62,668 nucleotides of DNA from an uncultured Polycyclovorans sp. (GCA_936928855.1 CAKZHZ010000007.1:1-62668), one strand, 5' to 3'. Positions 1 to 9,280 are shown, counted from the stretch's first letter. Notes: generated by a model from the letters alone, not told the origin. Numbers and translations: made by a program.

Positions 1-84
1 GATCAGCCAGAAGGCCCACTGCGCCTGACCCGCCGTGGCGATCAGCACGCCGATCAGGGCGAAGATGGCCAGACCGATGCCGAT
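1..84. other. Suspect contig end: sequence foreign to PBP2
   Basis: On the minus strand, PBP2 homology runs to NIGIG, where the family continues with a QGYxLxTPLQL-type segment. Here the same frame instead encodes a hydrophobic stretch beginning LAIFALIGVLI that resembles a membrane helix of another protein. The other two minus-strand frames do not restore PBP2. The simplest reading is a misjoined contig end. Confidence 0.6.
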
Positions 85-1422
85 ATTGAGGGTCTCACCT
101 GGATACCAGGGCTCGCCACGGGTGCGGCGCTTCCACTCTCGCGAGGGCATCAGCCCGGTGCTTTCGAGGGGCAGGTCGATGCCGGTCCGCGCACCCAGTC
201 CGAACTGGGTCATCGCATCGTGCATGCGATCAATGCCGAGGTTCATGGCGAGTTGATAGAAGTAGATGTCGCAGCTGTGCATGACACCGGCGACCATGTC
301 CATCCAGCCATGCCCCTGCCGGCGCCAGCAGCGGTAGCGTCGGGTCGAGCCAGGCAATTGCATGCTGCCGCCGCAGAACTCTCGGTGATCGGGGTCGGTG
401 ATGTTGTATTCCAGCCCCGCAAGCGCCATCGCCGGCTTGACCGTGGACCCCGGAGGGTACTGCCCCTGCAGTGCGCGGTTGAACAGGGGCCGGGAGCGGT
501 CGGACAGCAGGGCCTGATAAGACGCGACATCGATGCCCTCGACAAAGGCATGCGGATCGAAGCCCGGCTTGCTGACCAGCGCGATCACCTCGCCATTTCG
601 AGGATCCAGCGCCACCACCGAACCATTCAGTTCGCCCAGCGCAGCTTCGGCGACTTCCTGTACCCGGGCATCGACACTCAGCACCAGGTTCTGGCCGGAT
701 TTCCCAGGACGGTGATCGAGCTCGCGCAGCGGGCGGCCGAAGGCATTGGCCTCGATGATCTTGGCGCCCGGAAGCCCGCGCAGCAGATCTTCGTGACTGC
801 GTTCGATGCCCGCCTTTCCGATCTGCGCCAGCCCCTGATACAGGTTGGTGTCGATGCGCTGGAGGTCGGTTTCCGAAATGCCTCCGACGTAGCCGATGAC
901 ATGCGCGGCTGAATTGCCGAGCGGGTAATTCCGGGTGAGACCAGCGGTCACTTCGACACCGGGCAGATCGTGGCGATTGACTTCGACCCGTGCGACCTCC
1001 TCCATCGACAGATTGTTGCGCAGTGGCACCCCCCGGTAGCGTGGGGTTTTTCGGACGCGATCCTCGAAACGGGCGATGTCGGCATCGGTCAGCTGCACCA
1101 GGTGCCCCAGACGCATGAGCAGCGAGGGCATGTCCTGAATCTGCTCCGGCACCACCTCAAGCACGAACGCCGGGCGGTTCTGCGCGAGTACCACGCCATT
1201 GCGATCGAAGACGAGCCCTCGCACCGGCGGAACCGGCGTCACGCGCAGACGATTCTCATCCGCTCGCGTGGTGTAGTAGCGATGATCCTCCACCTGCAGG
1301 CGCGTCAGCCGAGCCATCAGCAACAGGGTCAGGCCGAAGCAGATCAGCGCGCCGACCACGATGCGGCTGGAGAAGAGGTTCTTCTCGCGATGGAGATTCT
1401 TGAGAGGCTCGTAGCGCGCCAT
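1..1422 (-). CDS. mrdA: Penicillin-binding protein 2 (partial, C-terminus cut off)
   Basis: Transpeptidase that cross-links peptidoglycan for the elongasome, anchored in the inner membrane. The start is the ATG at 1422. A short cytoplasmic N-terminus and one membrane helix come first, then the PBP dimerisation domain. The transpeptidase motif YPPGSTVKP follows, with the catalytic serine near residue 326 (E. coli PBP2 uses Ser330). The motif WYPGETLNIGIG is also typical of PBP2. After that motif, below about position 84, the sequence no longer matches the family. The gene begins 17 bases after mreD in the same direction, giving the usual mreBCD-mrdA order; rodA would be expected beyond the edge. 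Confidence 0.93.
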   Translation of the reverse strand, partial: MARYEPLKNLHREKNLFSSRIVVGALICFGLTLLLMARLTRLQVEDHRYYTTRADENRLRVTPVPPVRGLVFDRNGVVLAQNRPAFVLEVVPEQIQDMPSLLMRLGHLVQLTDADIARFEDRVRKTPRYRGVPLRNNLSMEEVARVEVNRHDLPGVEVTAGLTRNYPLGNSAAHVIGYVGGISETDLQRIDTNLYQGLAQIGKAGIERSHEDLLRGLPGAKIIEANAFGRPLRELDHRPGKSGQNLVLSVDARVQEVAEAALGELNGSVVALDPRNGEVIALVSKPGFDPHAFVEGIDVASYQALLSDRSRPLFNRALQGQYPPGSTVKPAMALAGLEYNITDPDHREFCGGSMQLPGSTRRYRCWRRQGHGWMDMVAGVMHSCDIYFYQLAMNLGIDRMHDAMTQFGLGARTGIDLPLESTGLMPSREWKRRTRGEPWYPGETLNIGIGLAIFALIGVLIATAGQAQWAFWLI

Positions 1423-1439
1423 GGAAGCCGCCCCTGCGG

Positions 1440-1925
1440 TCAGTCGTCACGCCGGGGTTTGAACCACCGAACCATCAGGCCATAGACGAAGGGCCACAGC
1501 AGGGTGGTGGGGATGATCGGCATCCAGCGGAGTTCCTGGCTGGCCTGACGATCGGTAAGGCCGTCGATCCAGAACAGGATTAAGGTGTAGAGCGCCCAGA
1601 TCGGTACCAGCACCAGCATCGCCTGCCACACCTCGAACAACACGAAGACCCCGCGCAGACGGCTCACCAGATAGGCGACCACCACCAGCGCCAGGGCATG
1701 CTGCCCGAGGACAGTGCCGAACACCACATCGGCGGCGAGGCCGGCAATGAACGCCCCGACCAGGCTCGACACCCGTGCCTCGCTCAGCGCCCAATACGAC
1801 AGCACCATGGGCAACCAGTAGGGGCGTGCCGGGCTCAGCCAGTCCGGCAGGGCGATCAGCTGCAGCAGCAGCGCCAGCAGCAGACTCAGGACGAATCCGA
1901 GGTGTAGGGAGCGCTGTCGCCTCAC
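1440..1925 (-). CDS. mreD: Rod shape-determining protein MreD
   Basis: Small inner-membrane protein of the elongasome that works with MreC, RodA and PBP2. The 161 residues are mostly hydrophobic, with about five predicted membrane helices and a basic C-terminus (FKPRRDD). Length matches the family. The start is a GTG at 1925 overlapping the mreC stop as GTGA, so translation is probably coupled. Identification rests on topology, length and its place between mreC and mrdA. Confidence 0.92.
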   Translation of the reverse strand: MRRQRSLHLGFVLSLLLALLLQLIALPDWLSPARPYWLPMVLSYWALSEARVSSLVGAFIAGLAADVVFGTVLGQHALALVVVAYLVSRLRGVFVLFEVWQAMLVLVPIWALYTLILFWIDGLTDRQASQELRWMPIIPTTLLWPFVYGLMVRWFKPRRDD

Positions 1926-2866
1926 GGGCTGGAGGTGGCGGAGGCCGCCGGCGCCTCGGCTTCGGCCTCGGGTACGTCCGTGGCACTGCCGTCATCCGGG
2001 CCGGGTGTCGGCTCGGCGGCCTCGCTGTGTCGTTCGCTCCAGACCAGCAAGGCCTGCCGGCCCTGGTTGAGCTGAGCGATGGGGTGGGCCAGGGCTTCGA
2101 GGAAGTGTTCGCCTGCGGTATGGCGCAGCGTGTGAATGCGGCCCACCGGGTAGCCGGCGGGAAACCGCCCGCCCAACGGGGAAGACACCAACAAGTCGCC
2201 CTCGCGGATATCGGCATTGGAGGGCAGGAAGGGTAGCTTCAGGCCCTGGCCATCACCTCGGCCGACAGCGATGGTTTGCAGGCCGGTCCGGTTGACCTCG
2301 ACCGGTATGCCGTGATCCGGGTCTGTGATCAGCAGGGCCTGCGAGACGCCGGGCGACACCTCCACGATCTGACCGAGCACCCCATGGGCATCCACCAGCG
2401 CCTGTCCCCGGTAGACACCATCGCGCAGACCCTTGTTGAGAGTGATCTGGTGGCGGTAGGGGTCCTGGTTGATCCCGACGATCTCGGCAATCAGCACTTT
2501 TTCATCGAGCGCCTCGCGGGAGGCCAGCAATTCGCGGATGCGGCGGTTCTCGGCTTCCAGTGCATCGAGTTTCTGAACGCGCACCTGCATCAGCATCAGG
2601 CGCTGCCGCAACTCACTGTTCTCGATGACCAGTGATTCACGGCTCTGGATCTGCTCGGCTGCGGTGCCGGCGCGCACGGGCAGGCTGGCCACCCAGATGA
2701 GCGGCGTCAGCGCTGTGGTCATGATTTCCCGTGCCAGTTGCAGGCGCTCACTGCGAGCGTCGGCGAGAATCAGGGTCAGGGCGCAGAAGATCAGGGTCAG
2801 CGTCCTCAGCCCCAGGCCGGGGCCCCGGGGAAAGTACGAACGGTGTGCAGCACTGATCGTGTTCAA
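1922..2866 (-). CDS. mreC: Rod shape-determining protein MreC
   Basis: Periplasmic elongasome scaffold that bridges MreB/MreD to penicillin-binding proteins. The 314-residue protein has a short cytoplasmic tail with FPRGPG, one membrane helix near residues 20-40, a coiled coil (about 65-115), and the two beta-barrel lobes. The C-terminus is a Glu/Ala/Ser/Pro-rich tail. The only suitably placed start is a TTG at 2866; no in-frame ATG lies nearby. It sits 214 bases downstream of mreB. Confidence 0.93.
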   Translation of the reverse strand: MNTISAAHRSYFPRGPGLGLRTLTLIFCALTLILADARSERLQLAREIMTTALTPLIWVASLPVRAGTAAEQIQSRESLVIENSELRQRLMLMQVRVQKLDALEAENRRIRELLASREALDEKVLIAEIVGINQDPYRHQITLNKGLRDGVYRGQALVDAHGVLGQIVEVSPGVSQALLITDPDHGIPVEVNRTGLQTIAVGRGDGQGLKLPFLPSNADIREGDLLVSSPLGGRFPAGYPVGRIHTLRHTAGEHFLEALAHPIAQLNQGRQALLVWSERHSEAAEPTPGPDDGSATDVPEAEAEAPAASATSSP

Positions 2867-3080
2867 TTGACCGCAATCCCATACAGATGTCGCGTTTTTA
2901 TCACAACGCGGTTTCGGCTTCGAGCATAAGCCCAGCGGCGGCCGTCCGCAATGGGGCGGCGACGCATTTTCTCAAGAAAACCCGGGGTTTGAGTCAGGAG
3001 CCTGATGCTCTTTGAGAGCACCTCGCGGTATCACCAGCCGGCGTCAGCCTTTTTCGGGATACCGCGGCCCCGCTCCCGCC

Positions 3081-4118
3081 TCAATCGAAACTGTAGAAAT
3101 CGCCCTGCCGATCCAGCATGTTGAGCACCATGCCGCCGCCACGGGCCACGCAGGTGAGCGGGTCGTCGGCAATGATGACCGGCAGGCCGGTTTCCTCGGA
3201 GATCAGCTTGTCGAGGTCGCGCAGCAGGGCGCCGCCGCCCGTCAACACGATGCCGCGCTCGGCGACGTCGGATCCCAGCTCCGGTGGCGTGCGTTCCAGG
3301 GCCTGCTTGACCGCCTTGACGATCCCGGCCAGCGGCTCCTGCAGCGCATCCAGAATCTCGTTGGAATTCATCGTGAAGTTGCGTGGCACACCGGCGGCCA
3401 GATGGCGGCCGACGACATCGATCTCGGTGACCTCGTGGCCCGGGAAGGCCGTGCCGATCTCCTGTTTGATGCGCTCCGCAGTGGCTTCGCCGATCAGCAT
3501 GTTGTATTGGCGGCGGACGTAGCTGACGATGGCCTCGTCGAACTTGTCGCCGCCGATACGCACGCTTTCGGCGTAGACGATGCCGTTGAGCGAGATCACC
3601 GCCACCTCGGAGGTGCCGCCGCCGATGTCCACCACCATCGAGCCGCGGGCTTCGCCCACCGGGATGCCGGCGCCGAGGGCGGCGGCGATCGGCTCTTCGA
3701 TCACGTACACCTTGCGGGCACCCGCATTTTCTACCGACTCGCGGATGGCACGGCGTTCCACCTGGGTGGAGCCGTAGGGGACGCACACCACCACCCGGGT
3801 GACCGGGCGCATCATGCGGCCCTTCTGCACCTTGCGGATGAAGTACTGCAGCATCTTCTCGGTGACCGTGTAGTCGGCGATCACACCATCGCGCATGGGG
3901 CGGATGGTGGAGATGTTGTTGGGGGTGCGACCGAGCATCTGCTTGGCATCGATGCCGACGGCTTCGATCTTCTTGCTGCCCTTGGCATCGAGGCGGATGG
4001 CGACGACTGACGGTTCGTTGAGGATGATGCCCTCGTCGCGCACGTAGATGAGGGTGTTGGCGGTGCCCAGGTCAATGGAGAGGTCATTGACGAACAGTCG
4101 GCGGACGGCGTCGATCAT
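3081..4118 (-). CDS. mreB: Rod shape-determining actin homologue MreB
   Basis: Actin-like ATPase that forms membrane-associated filaments and directs lateral wall synthesis. The protein shows the phosphate-1 motif DLGTANTLIY, phosphate-2 VVDIGGGTSEVA and the adenosine motif GIVLTGGGALL. An in-frame start exists at 4220, but its extra 34 residues are unlike the family. The ATG at 4118 gives MIDAVRRLFVND and 345 residues, the normal length. It is divergent from gatC. Confidence 0.96.
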   Translation of the reverse strand: MIDAVRRLFVNDLSIDLGTANTLIYVRDEGIILNEPSVVAIRLDAKGSKKIEAVGIDAKQMLGRTPNNISTIRPMRDGVIADYTVTEKMLQYFIRKVQKGRMMRPVTRVVVCVPYGSTQVERRAIRESVENAGARKVYVIEEPIAAALGAGIPVGEARGSMVVDIGGGTSEVAVISLNGIVYAESVRIGGDKFDEAIVSYVRRQYNMLIGEATAERIKQEIGTAFPGHEVTEIDVVGRHLAAGVPRNFTMNSNEILDALQEPLAGIVKAVKQALERTPPELGSDVAERGIVLTGGGALLRDLDKLISEETGLPVIIADDPLTCVARGGGMVLNMLDRQGDFYSFD

Positions 4119-4256
4119 CGCAGGTGTGGGTCCAGAAAAAGGGTGTGAGAAAAGCGAGGCGGCGGCCGCTTCGGCCGGTGCGGTCGGTCGGCGCAAGCCG
4201 TACACTATGCAATCAGACAATCATAAACCAATCCACGAACCCCCAAGGCAAGAAAC
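4119..4256. promoter_or_regulatory. Divergent mreB / gatCAB promoter region
   Basis: This 138-base gap separates two divergent operons and must hold both promoters. On the minus strand TTGGTT and TAGTGT, 18 bases apart (about 4201-4233), could serve mreB, but the match to sigma-70 consensus is weak. I see no convincing gatC promoter. The region is AT-richer than its surroundings only near 4205-4235. Confidence 0.35.
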
Positions 4257-4544
4257 ATGAGCCTCAGCCCTGAGCAGGTGCGGCAGGTGGCCCACCTGGC
4301 GCGCCTGGCGCTGCAGCCCGAGCAGCTGGACCCCTACGCCAAGCAACTCAGCGACATCCTCGACCTGGTGGGGCGCTTGTCCGCCGCCGAGACCGAGGGT
4401 GTCGTGCCCATGGCGCACCCAATGGACATGACCCAGCGGCTGCGGCCGGACGTGATCACCGAGTCCGATCGCCGCGAAGCCTTTCAGGCGCATGCCCCGG
4501 CCGTGGAGAACGGCCTTTTCCTGGTGCCCAAGGTCATCGAGTAA
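4257..4544 (+). CDS. gatC: Asp-tRNA(Asn)/Glu-tRNA(Gln) amidotransferase subunit C
   Basis: Small scaffold subunit of the GatCAB amidotransferase, wrapping the GatA-GatB interface. The 95 residues begin MSLSPEQVRQVAHLARLAL, the classic GatC N-terminus, and include a conserved LRPD motif. It is first in a tight operon: its TAA overlaps the gatA start as TAATG. Confidence 0.96.
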   Translation: MSLSPEQVRQVAHLARLALQPEQLDPYAKQLSDILDLVGRLSAAETEGVVPMAHPMDMTQRLRPDVITESDRREAFQAHAPAVENGLFLVPKVIE

Positions 4545-6001
4545 TGCACAACCTGAGTCTCAAGGCGCTGGCCGACGGCCTGCGCAGCAAGCAGTTTTCT
4601 TCGCGGGAGCTGACCGCGCATTTCCTGGGCCGCATTGAACGGCTGGAGCCGCAGCTCAACAGCTTCATCACGGTGACGGCCGAACAGGCGCTGGCCCAGG
4701 CGGATGCGGCGGATCAGCGGCTGGCACGGGGGGAGGCGGCGCCATTGACCGGCATCCCACTGGCGCAGAAGGATATTTTTGCCACTGAGGGCGTTCGCAC
4801 CAGCTGTGCCAGCCGCATGCTGGACCGGTTCATTGCGCCGTACGACGCGACCCTCGTCCGCAAGCTGCACGCCGACGCCGGCATGGTGATGCTGGGCAAG
4901 TGCAACATGGACGAGTTCGCCATGGGCTCGTCCAACGAGACCTCCTGGTACGGCCCGGTCAAGAATCCCTGGGACACGGCCCGCGTGCCCGGCGGTTCGT
5001 CCGGCGGCAGTGTGGCCTGCGTGGCGGCGGGACTGGCGCCGGTGGCCACCGCCACCGATACCGGAGGCTCGATCCGCCAGCCGGCGGCGCTGACCAACCT
5101 GACCGGCATCAAGCCTACCTACGGACGGGTGTCCCGTTTCGGCATGATCGCCTTTGCCTCCAGTCTTGATCAGGCCGGAGTGGTGGCCCACAGCGCCGAG
5201 GATGCCGCCTGGGTGCTGCAGGCCATGAGCGGCTTCGACCCGTTGGACTCCACCTCGGTGGACCGCCCGGTGGACGATCTGCAGGCGTCGTTGGGGCAGT
5301 CGGTCAAGGGGCTGCGCATCGGACTGCCGAAGGAATATTTCGCCGATGGCATGTCGGCCGGTGTCCGCACCTGTGTCGATGCCGCGATCCGCACGCTCAC
5401 CGAGCTGGGCGCGGTGTTTCAGGAGGTGTCGCTGCCCAACGCACCGTTGTCGGTCCCCACCTACTATGTGGTGGCGCCGGCGGAGGCCAGCTCCAATCTG
5501 GCGCGGTACGACGGCGTGCGCTTCGGTCATCGTGCTGAAAGCGTAAAAAATCTTGAAGAGTTGTATAAAAAATCACGCGGCGAGGGGTTTGGCGCCGAAG
5601 TGCAGCGCCGCATCATGATCGGCACCTACGTGCTCAGCCATGGGTACTACGACGCCTACTATCTGCAGGCACAGAAAGTCCGGCGCCTGATCGCCGAGGA
5701 CTTCCGCCGTGCCTATGAGCAGGTGGACCTGATCCTGGCGCCGACCACCACCGACGTCGCCTTCCGCTTTGGCGAGAAGAGCGCCGACCCGGTGGCGATG
5801 TACCTCAACGACATCTACACCATCGCCGCCAACCTGGCGGGCATTCCGGCGCTGAGCATGCCGGCTGGCTTCAGCGACGGCCTGCCGGTGGGGGTTCAGC
5901 TGATGGGGAATTACTTCGACGAGGCGCGGCTGCTCAACGCTGCCCATCAGTATCAGCTGGCGACCGATTGGCACACCCACTGGCCGAAGGAGTTCAACTG
6001 A
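4544..6001 (+). CDS. gatA: Asp-tRNA(Asn)/Glu-tRNA(Gln) amidotransferase subunit A
   Basis: Glutaminase subunit of GatCAB that releases ammonia for amidating mischarged tRNA. The 485-residue amidase-signature protein carries the Ser-cisSer-Lys triad: lysine in LAQKDIF, serines in the GGSSGGS and TGGSIRQPA motifs. Length is normal. The gene starts in the gatC stop (TAATG) and ends overlapping the gatB start (TGATG). Confidence 0.97.
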   Translation: MHNLSLKALADGLRSKQFSSRELTAHFLGRIERLEPQLNSFITVTAEQALAQADAADQRLARGEAAPLTGIPLAQKDIFATEGVRTSCASRMLDRFIAPYDATLVRKLHADAGMVMLGKCNMDEFAMGSSNETSWYGPVKNPWDTARVPGGSSGGSVACVAAGLAPVATATDTGGSIRQPAALTNLTGIKPTYGRVSRFGMIAFASSLDQAGVVAHSAEDAAWVLQAMSGFDPLDSTSVDRPVDDLQASLGQSVKGLRIGLPKEYFADGMSAGVRTCVDAAIRTLTELGAVFQEVSLPNAPLSVPTYYVVAPAEASSNLARYDGVRFGHRAESVKNLEELYKKSRGEGFGAEVQRRIMIGTYVLSHGYYDAYYLQAQKVRRLIAEDFRRAYEQVDLILAPTTTDVAFRFGEKSADPVAMYLNDIYTIAANLAGIPALSMPAGFSDGLPVGVQLMGNYFDEARLLNAAHQYQLATDWHTHWPKEFN

Positions 6002-7443
6002 TGAGTCAGCCTGCATGGGAAGCCGTCATCGGGCTGGAAGTCCACTGCCAGCTGCTGACGCGCACCAAGATTTTTTCCGGCGCCAACACGGCCTATGGCG
6101 CGGCGCCCAACACGCAGGCGGATGCCGTCACCCTGGGGCTTCCCGGGGTGTTGCCCGTGCTCAATGGCGAGGCCCTGCGCATGGCCGTGAAGTTCGGCCT
6201 GGCGGTGGACGCCGAAATCGCCGAGCGCTGCGTGTTTGCCCGCAAGCATTATTTCTATCCCGACCTGCCCAAGGGCTACCAGATCTCGCAGTACGAGCTG
6301 CCGATCGTTGAGCACGGCCATCTCGATATCGAGGTGGACGGCCAGGTGAAGCGGATTGGTATCACCCGTGCCCACATGGAAGAGGATGCCGGCAAGTCGC
6401 TGCACGAGAACTTCACCGGTGTCACCGGGATCGACCTCAACCGCGCCGGTACGCCGCTGATCGAAATCGTGTCGGAGCCGGACATCCGCTCGGCCGGCGA
6501 GGCCGTGGCCTACCTGAAGAAGCTCCACCAGCTGGTGGTCTATCTCGGGATCTGTGACGGCAACATGCAGGAAGGTTCGTTCCGCTGCGATGCCAATGTG
6601 TCGGTGCGCCGCGTCGGTGCCGAGAAATTCGGCACGCGGACCGAAACCAAGAACATCAACTCCTTCCGCTATGTGCAGCAGGCCATCGAGTTCGAGATCG
6701 AGCGTCAGATCGAGGTGATCGAGGGGGGCGGCAGCATCGTGCAGGAGACCCGGCTGTTCAATCCCGACACCGGCGAAACCCGCACCATGCGCGTCAAGGA
6801 AGATGCCAACGACTATCGCTACTTCCCCGATCCGGACCTGCTGCCGGTGGTGGTGACGGCGGAAACCCGGGAGGCGATCCGTGCCACGCTGCCGGAGCTG
6901 CCGGAGGCCAAGCGGGATCGCTTCGAGCAGCAATACGGTCTGCCGCGCTACGACGCCACCGTGCTGACCGGCGAAGCGGCGCTGGCTGATTACTACGAGG
7001 CGGCGGTCAAGGCCTCCGGTGCCGATGCCAAGCTCTGCGCCAACTGGGTCACCACCGATCTGCTGGGGGCCCTCAACAAGCTGGGCAAGGCCATCGCCGA
7101 CAGCCCGATCAGCGCCGACATGCTGGCCGGCATGCTCAAGCGCATGGCCGACAACACCATCTCCGGCAAGCTCGCCAAGGAGGTGTTCGAAGCCATGCTC
7201 AACGGCGAAGGCGACGCGGACACGATCATCGATCGCAAGGGGCTGCGTCAGATCACCGACGACAGCGCCATCGTGTCGATCATCGAGCAGGTGATGGCGG
7301 CCAACCCGAAGCAGCTGGAGGATTTCCGTGGCGGCAAGGACAAGCTCTTCGGCTTCTTCGTCGGGCAGGTCATGAAGGCCAGCCAGGGCAAGGCCAACCC
7401 CGACGCCGTCAACCGGCTGTTGAAGGAGAAGCTGCCCGGATGA
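6001..7443 (+). CDS. gatB: Asp-tRNA(Asn)/Glu-tRNA(Gln) amidotransferase subunit B
   Basis: tRNA-binding and kinase-like subunit of GatCAB. The protein starts MSQPAWEAVIGLEVHCQL, contains the ARKHYFYPDLPKGYQISQ motif, and ends in a YqeY-like helical tail. I chose the ATG at 6001, which shares one base with the gatA stop, giving 480 residues. An in-frame start at 5968 would add 11 residues inside gatA that the family lacks. Confidence 0.97.
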   Translation: MSQPAWEAVIGLEVHCQLLTRTKIFSGANTAYGAAPNTQADAVTLGLPGVLPVLNGEALRMAVKFGLAVDAEIAERCVFARKHYFYPDLPKGYQISQYELPIVEHGHLDIEVDGQVKRIGITRAHMEEDAGKSLHENFTGVTGIDLNRAGTPLIEIVSEPDIRSAGEAVAYLKKLHQLVVYLGICDGNMQEGSFRCDANVSVRRVGAEKFGTRTETKNINSFRYVQQAIEFEIERQIEVIEGGGSIVQETRLFNPDTGETRTMRVKEDANDYRYFPDPDLLPVVVTAETREAIRATLPELPEAKRDRFEQQYGLPRYDATVLTGEAALADYYEAAVKASGADAKLCANWVTTDLLGALNKLGKAIADSPISADMLAGMLKRMADNTISGKLAKEVFEAMLNGEGDADTIIDRKGLRQITDDSAIVSIIEQVMAANPKQLEDFRGGKDKLFGFFVGQVMKASQGKANPDAVNRLLKEKLPG

Positions 7444-7486
7444 GGGCGCTTTCAAGGCACTTGCAGCTGTACCGGGAACGCCACGC

Positions 7487-8350
7487 ATGAACCAGTTGTT
7501 GCCATTTCTGCTGCCGCAGCGGGGTGTGCGCGGCTTCGCCGTGACGTTGTCCGAGCAGCTCGACAGCATGTTCGGCTGGCGCGACTACCCCCCGGATGTG
7601 GCGACACAACTGGGCCAGGCGCTGGCGGCGACACCGCTGCTGGCGGCGGACATGCACCAGGAAGGGCGCTTCAACCTGCAGTTCCAGGGGCAGGGACCAC
7701 TCAAGCTGCTGGTGACCCAGATCGACGACAGCCTGCAACTGCGGGGCATGGCCAAGCACGCGCCCTCGGCCGAAGGCGACTTTCAGGCCTTGTTCGGTGG
7801 GGGGCTGATGGCTGCCTTGCTGGAGCCCCGGCGAGGTGACAACCGGTATCAGGCGGTCGTGGAGGTGTTGGGGCTGGAGTTGTCCGAAGCGCTGCAGATC
7901 TATTTCGCCAGGTCGGAGCAGACCCAGACGATGATCCGCCTCGCGGCCGGCCCGGACAAGCTGGCCGGCGTGATGCTGCAACGCCTGCCGGAAGGTGAAG
8001 GCCGCAACGACGACCACTGGCACCACGTCTACAGCTTGTTCAAGACCGTCAGCGGAGATGATCTGCTGCGCTGGGACAGTGCCGATTTTCTGTCGCGGGT
8101 GTTTGCCGAGGATGAAGTGCGCGTCTTCGATCCCCGTCCGGTACAGCTGCGGTGCCAGTGTTCACACGCGCAGATCTCTGCAATGCTGCTGGGCCTGGGG
8201 CGCGACGAGGTGGATGCGGTCATTGCCGATCAGGGTGCGGTGGAGATCACCTGCGAGTTCTGCGGGCGCCAGTATCACTACTCGCCTGCGGAAGCGCACG
8301 CGCTGTTCCAGGCCGAGACCCAGGACGGCGCCGGGCAGACCCGTCAGTGA
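7487..8350 (+). CDS. hslO: Redox-regulated holdase Hsp33
   Basis: Cytoplasmic chaperone activated by oxidative unfolding. The 287-residue protein has the Hsp33 N-terminal fold (QLLPFLLPQRGVRG) and, in the C-terminal redox switch, CQC (about residue 223) followed by CEFC. These four cysteines bind zinc when reduced. The start ATG lies 43 bases after gatB. The stop overlaps the next gene as GTGA. Confidence 0.95.
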   Translation: MNQLLPFLLPQRGVRGFAVTLSEQLDSMFGWRDYPPDVATQLGQALAATPLLAADMHQEGRFNLQFQGQGPLKLLVTQIDDSLQLRGMAKHAPSAEGDFQALFGGGLMAALLEPRRGDNRYQAVVEVLGLELSEALQIYFARSEQTQTMIRLAAGPDKLAGVMLQRLPEGEGRNDDHWHHVYSLFKTVSGDDLLRWDSADFLSRVFAEDEVRVFDPRPVQLRCQCSHAQISAMLLGLGRDEVDAVIADQGAVEITCEFCGRQYHYSPAEAHALFQAETQDGAGQTRQ

Positions 8351-8814
8351 TCGTTCCCGCCTACCGCGTGGCGCCATCGCGGATTCCCGGTGCGGGGCAG
8401 GGCCTGTTCGTCACCGAGGCGGTGTCGCGCGGGCGCGTCATCATTGCGCCTGACAATGTCCATACGGTCTGGCCGGAAGCCCGCCTCCGGGCGCTCCCGG
8501 ACGACAGCCTGGAAGCGCGCGCCAGCGTGCGCTGGTTCGAACAGTGGTTCTCGATCACCCCCGAGTGGAGTGACGAGTGCTACGTCAATCATGCCTTCGA
8601 GCCAACCGGGCTCTGGCATCTGGGGTTCATCTTTGCGCGCGCGGATTTGCCTGCAGGAACCGAGGTGACCGCCGACTACCGGCTGCTGCTGGGAGACGGT
8701 GAAGATCCCGGATTCGCCTGCTCGCAGACCGGGCAGCCCATTATCGGACTGCCCTGGCGCGCAAGCCTCCGTGCCTCTGCCGATCAGCTTCTGGGCTTGT
8801 TCGAGCGCAGCTGA
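8347..8814 (+). CDS. Small SET-domain protein
   Basis: Probable SAM-dependent lysine methyltransferase or related SET-fold protein of 155 residues. Hallmarks in order are GAGQGLFV near the start, the pseudoknot-type YVNHAFEP, and ADLPAGTEVTADYRL near the end. The GTG start at 8347 overlaps the hslO stop, which fixes the start and suggests coupled translation. The NHxxxP motif is a variant of the eukaryotic NHSCxPN form. The substrate is unknown. Its 3' end overlaps the convergent thioesterase gene by 31 bases. Confidence 0.8.
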   Translation: MIVPAYRVAPSRIPGAGQGLFVTEAVSRGRVIIAPDNVHTVWPEARLRALPDDSLEARASVRWFEQWFSITPEWSDECYVNHAFEPTGLWHLGFIFARADLPAGTEVTADYRLLLGDGEDPGFACSQTGQPIIGLPWRASLRASADQLLGLFERS

Positions 8815-9233
8815 TAGATCCCGTGTGACTGCGCCACCACCACGCCGTTGGCATCGGTGATATCGCCCCGCAACTCGAATTCCGCCTTGCCCTGTGCCTC
8901 CAGATCGGCGTTGATGCGGGCGATTTCGGTGTCATCGAGACGGACTTCGACGGTGACATCCGAAGTCGCTGGCTTGAGGAACTTGAGGTCCAGCGACTTC
9001 ACGATGGGAAAGCACTTCGAAGGGTCGAAGGACGACAGAAACAGCGCTCCCCCGGGAATCTCAGCACAGGTGAAGAGGGCGCCGGCATACAGCGTGCCGA
9101 TGTGATTGCCGTTGCCGGCGAAGGGCATCCGGCAGACCACCCGGCCACGTTCGAGTGCATCGACCCGAAGGCCGGTGCGCTCCACGAAGGCGATCCCCTT
9201 TTCCAGCATCTGTATCGCCGGTTGTGCATCCAT
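8784..9233 (-). CDS. Hotdog-fold thioesterase (PaaI/DUF4442-like)
   Basis: Likely acyl-CoA thioesterase of 149 residues. The pattern GNGNHIGTLYAGALFTCAE is the hotdog helix with its preceding loop, and the C-terminal strands end in FELRGDITDANG. The substrate cannot be read from sequence. Its start is 47 bases from the divergent DUF1295 lipid operon, so the two may share a regulatory region. Confidence 0.75.
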   Translation of the reverse strand: MDAQPAIQMLEKGIAFVERTGLRVDALERGRVVCRMPFAGNGNHIGTLYAGALFTCAEIPGGALFLSSFDPSKCFPIVKSLDLKFLKPATSDVTVEVRLDDTEIARINADLEAQGKAEFELRGDITDANGVVVAQSHGIYQLRSNKPRS

Positions 9234-9280
9234 TTCTCATGTTCCTCGCGTATTGGGGGGACGAGTGTACCCTTGAGAAC

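Noticed and set aside
4119..4220. 34-residue N-terminal extension of MreB
   Set aside because: Not present in the family and lies in the divergent promoter region; MIDAVRRLF at 4118 is the standard start.
5953..7569. 538-codon minus-strand open frame opposite gatB
   Set aside because: It lies antisense to a perfectly conserved gatB, has the Gly/His/Asp-rich composition of GC-rich shadow frames, and matches no family.
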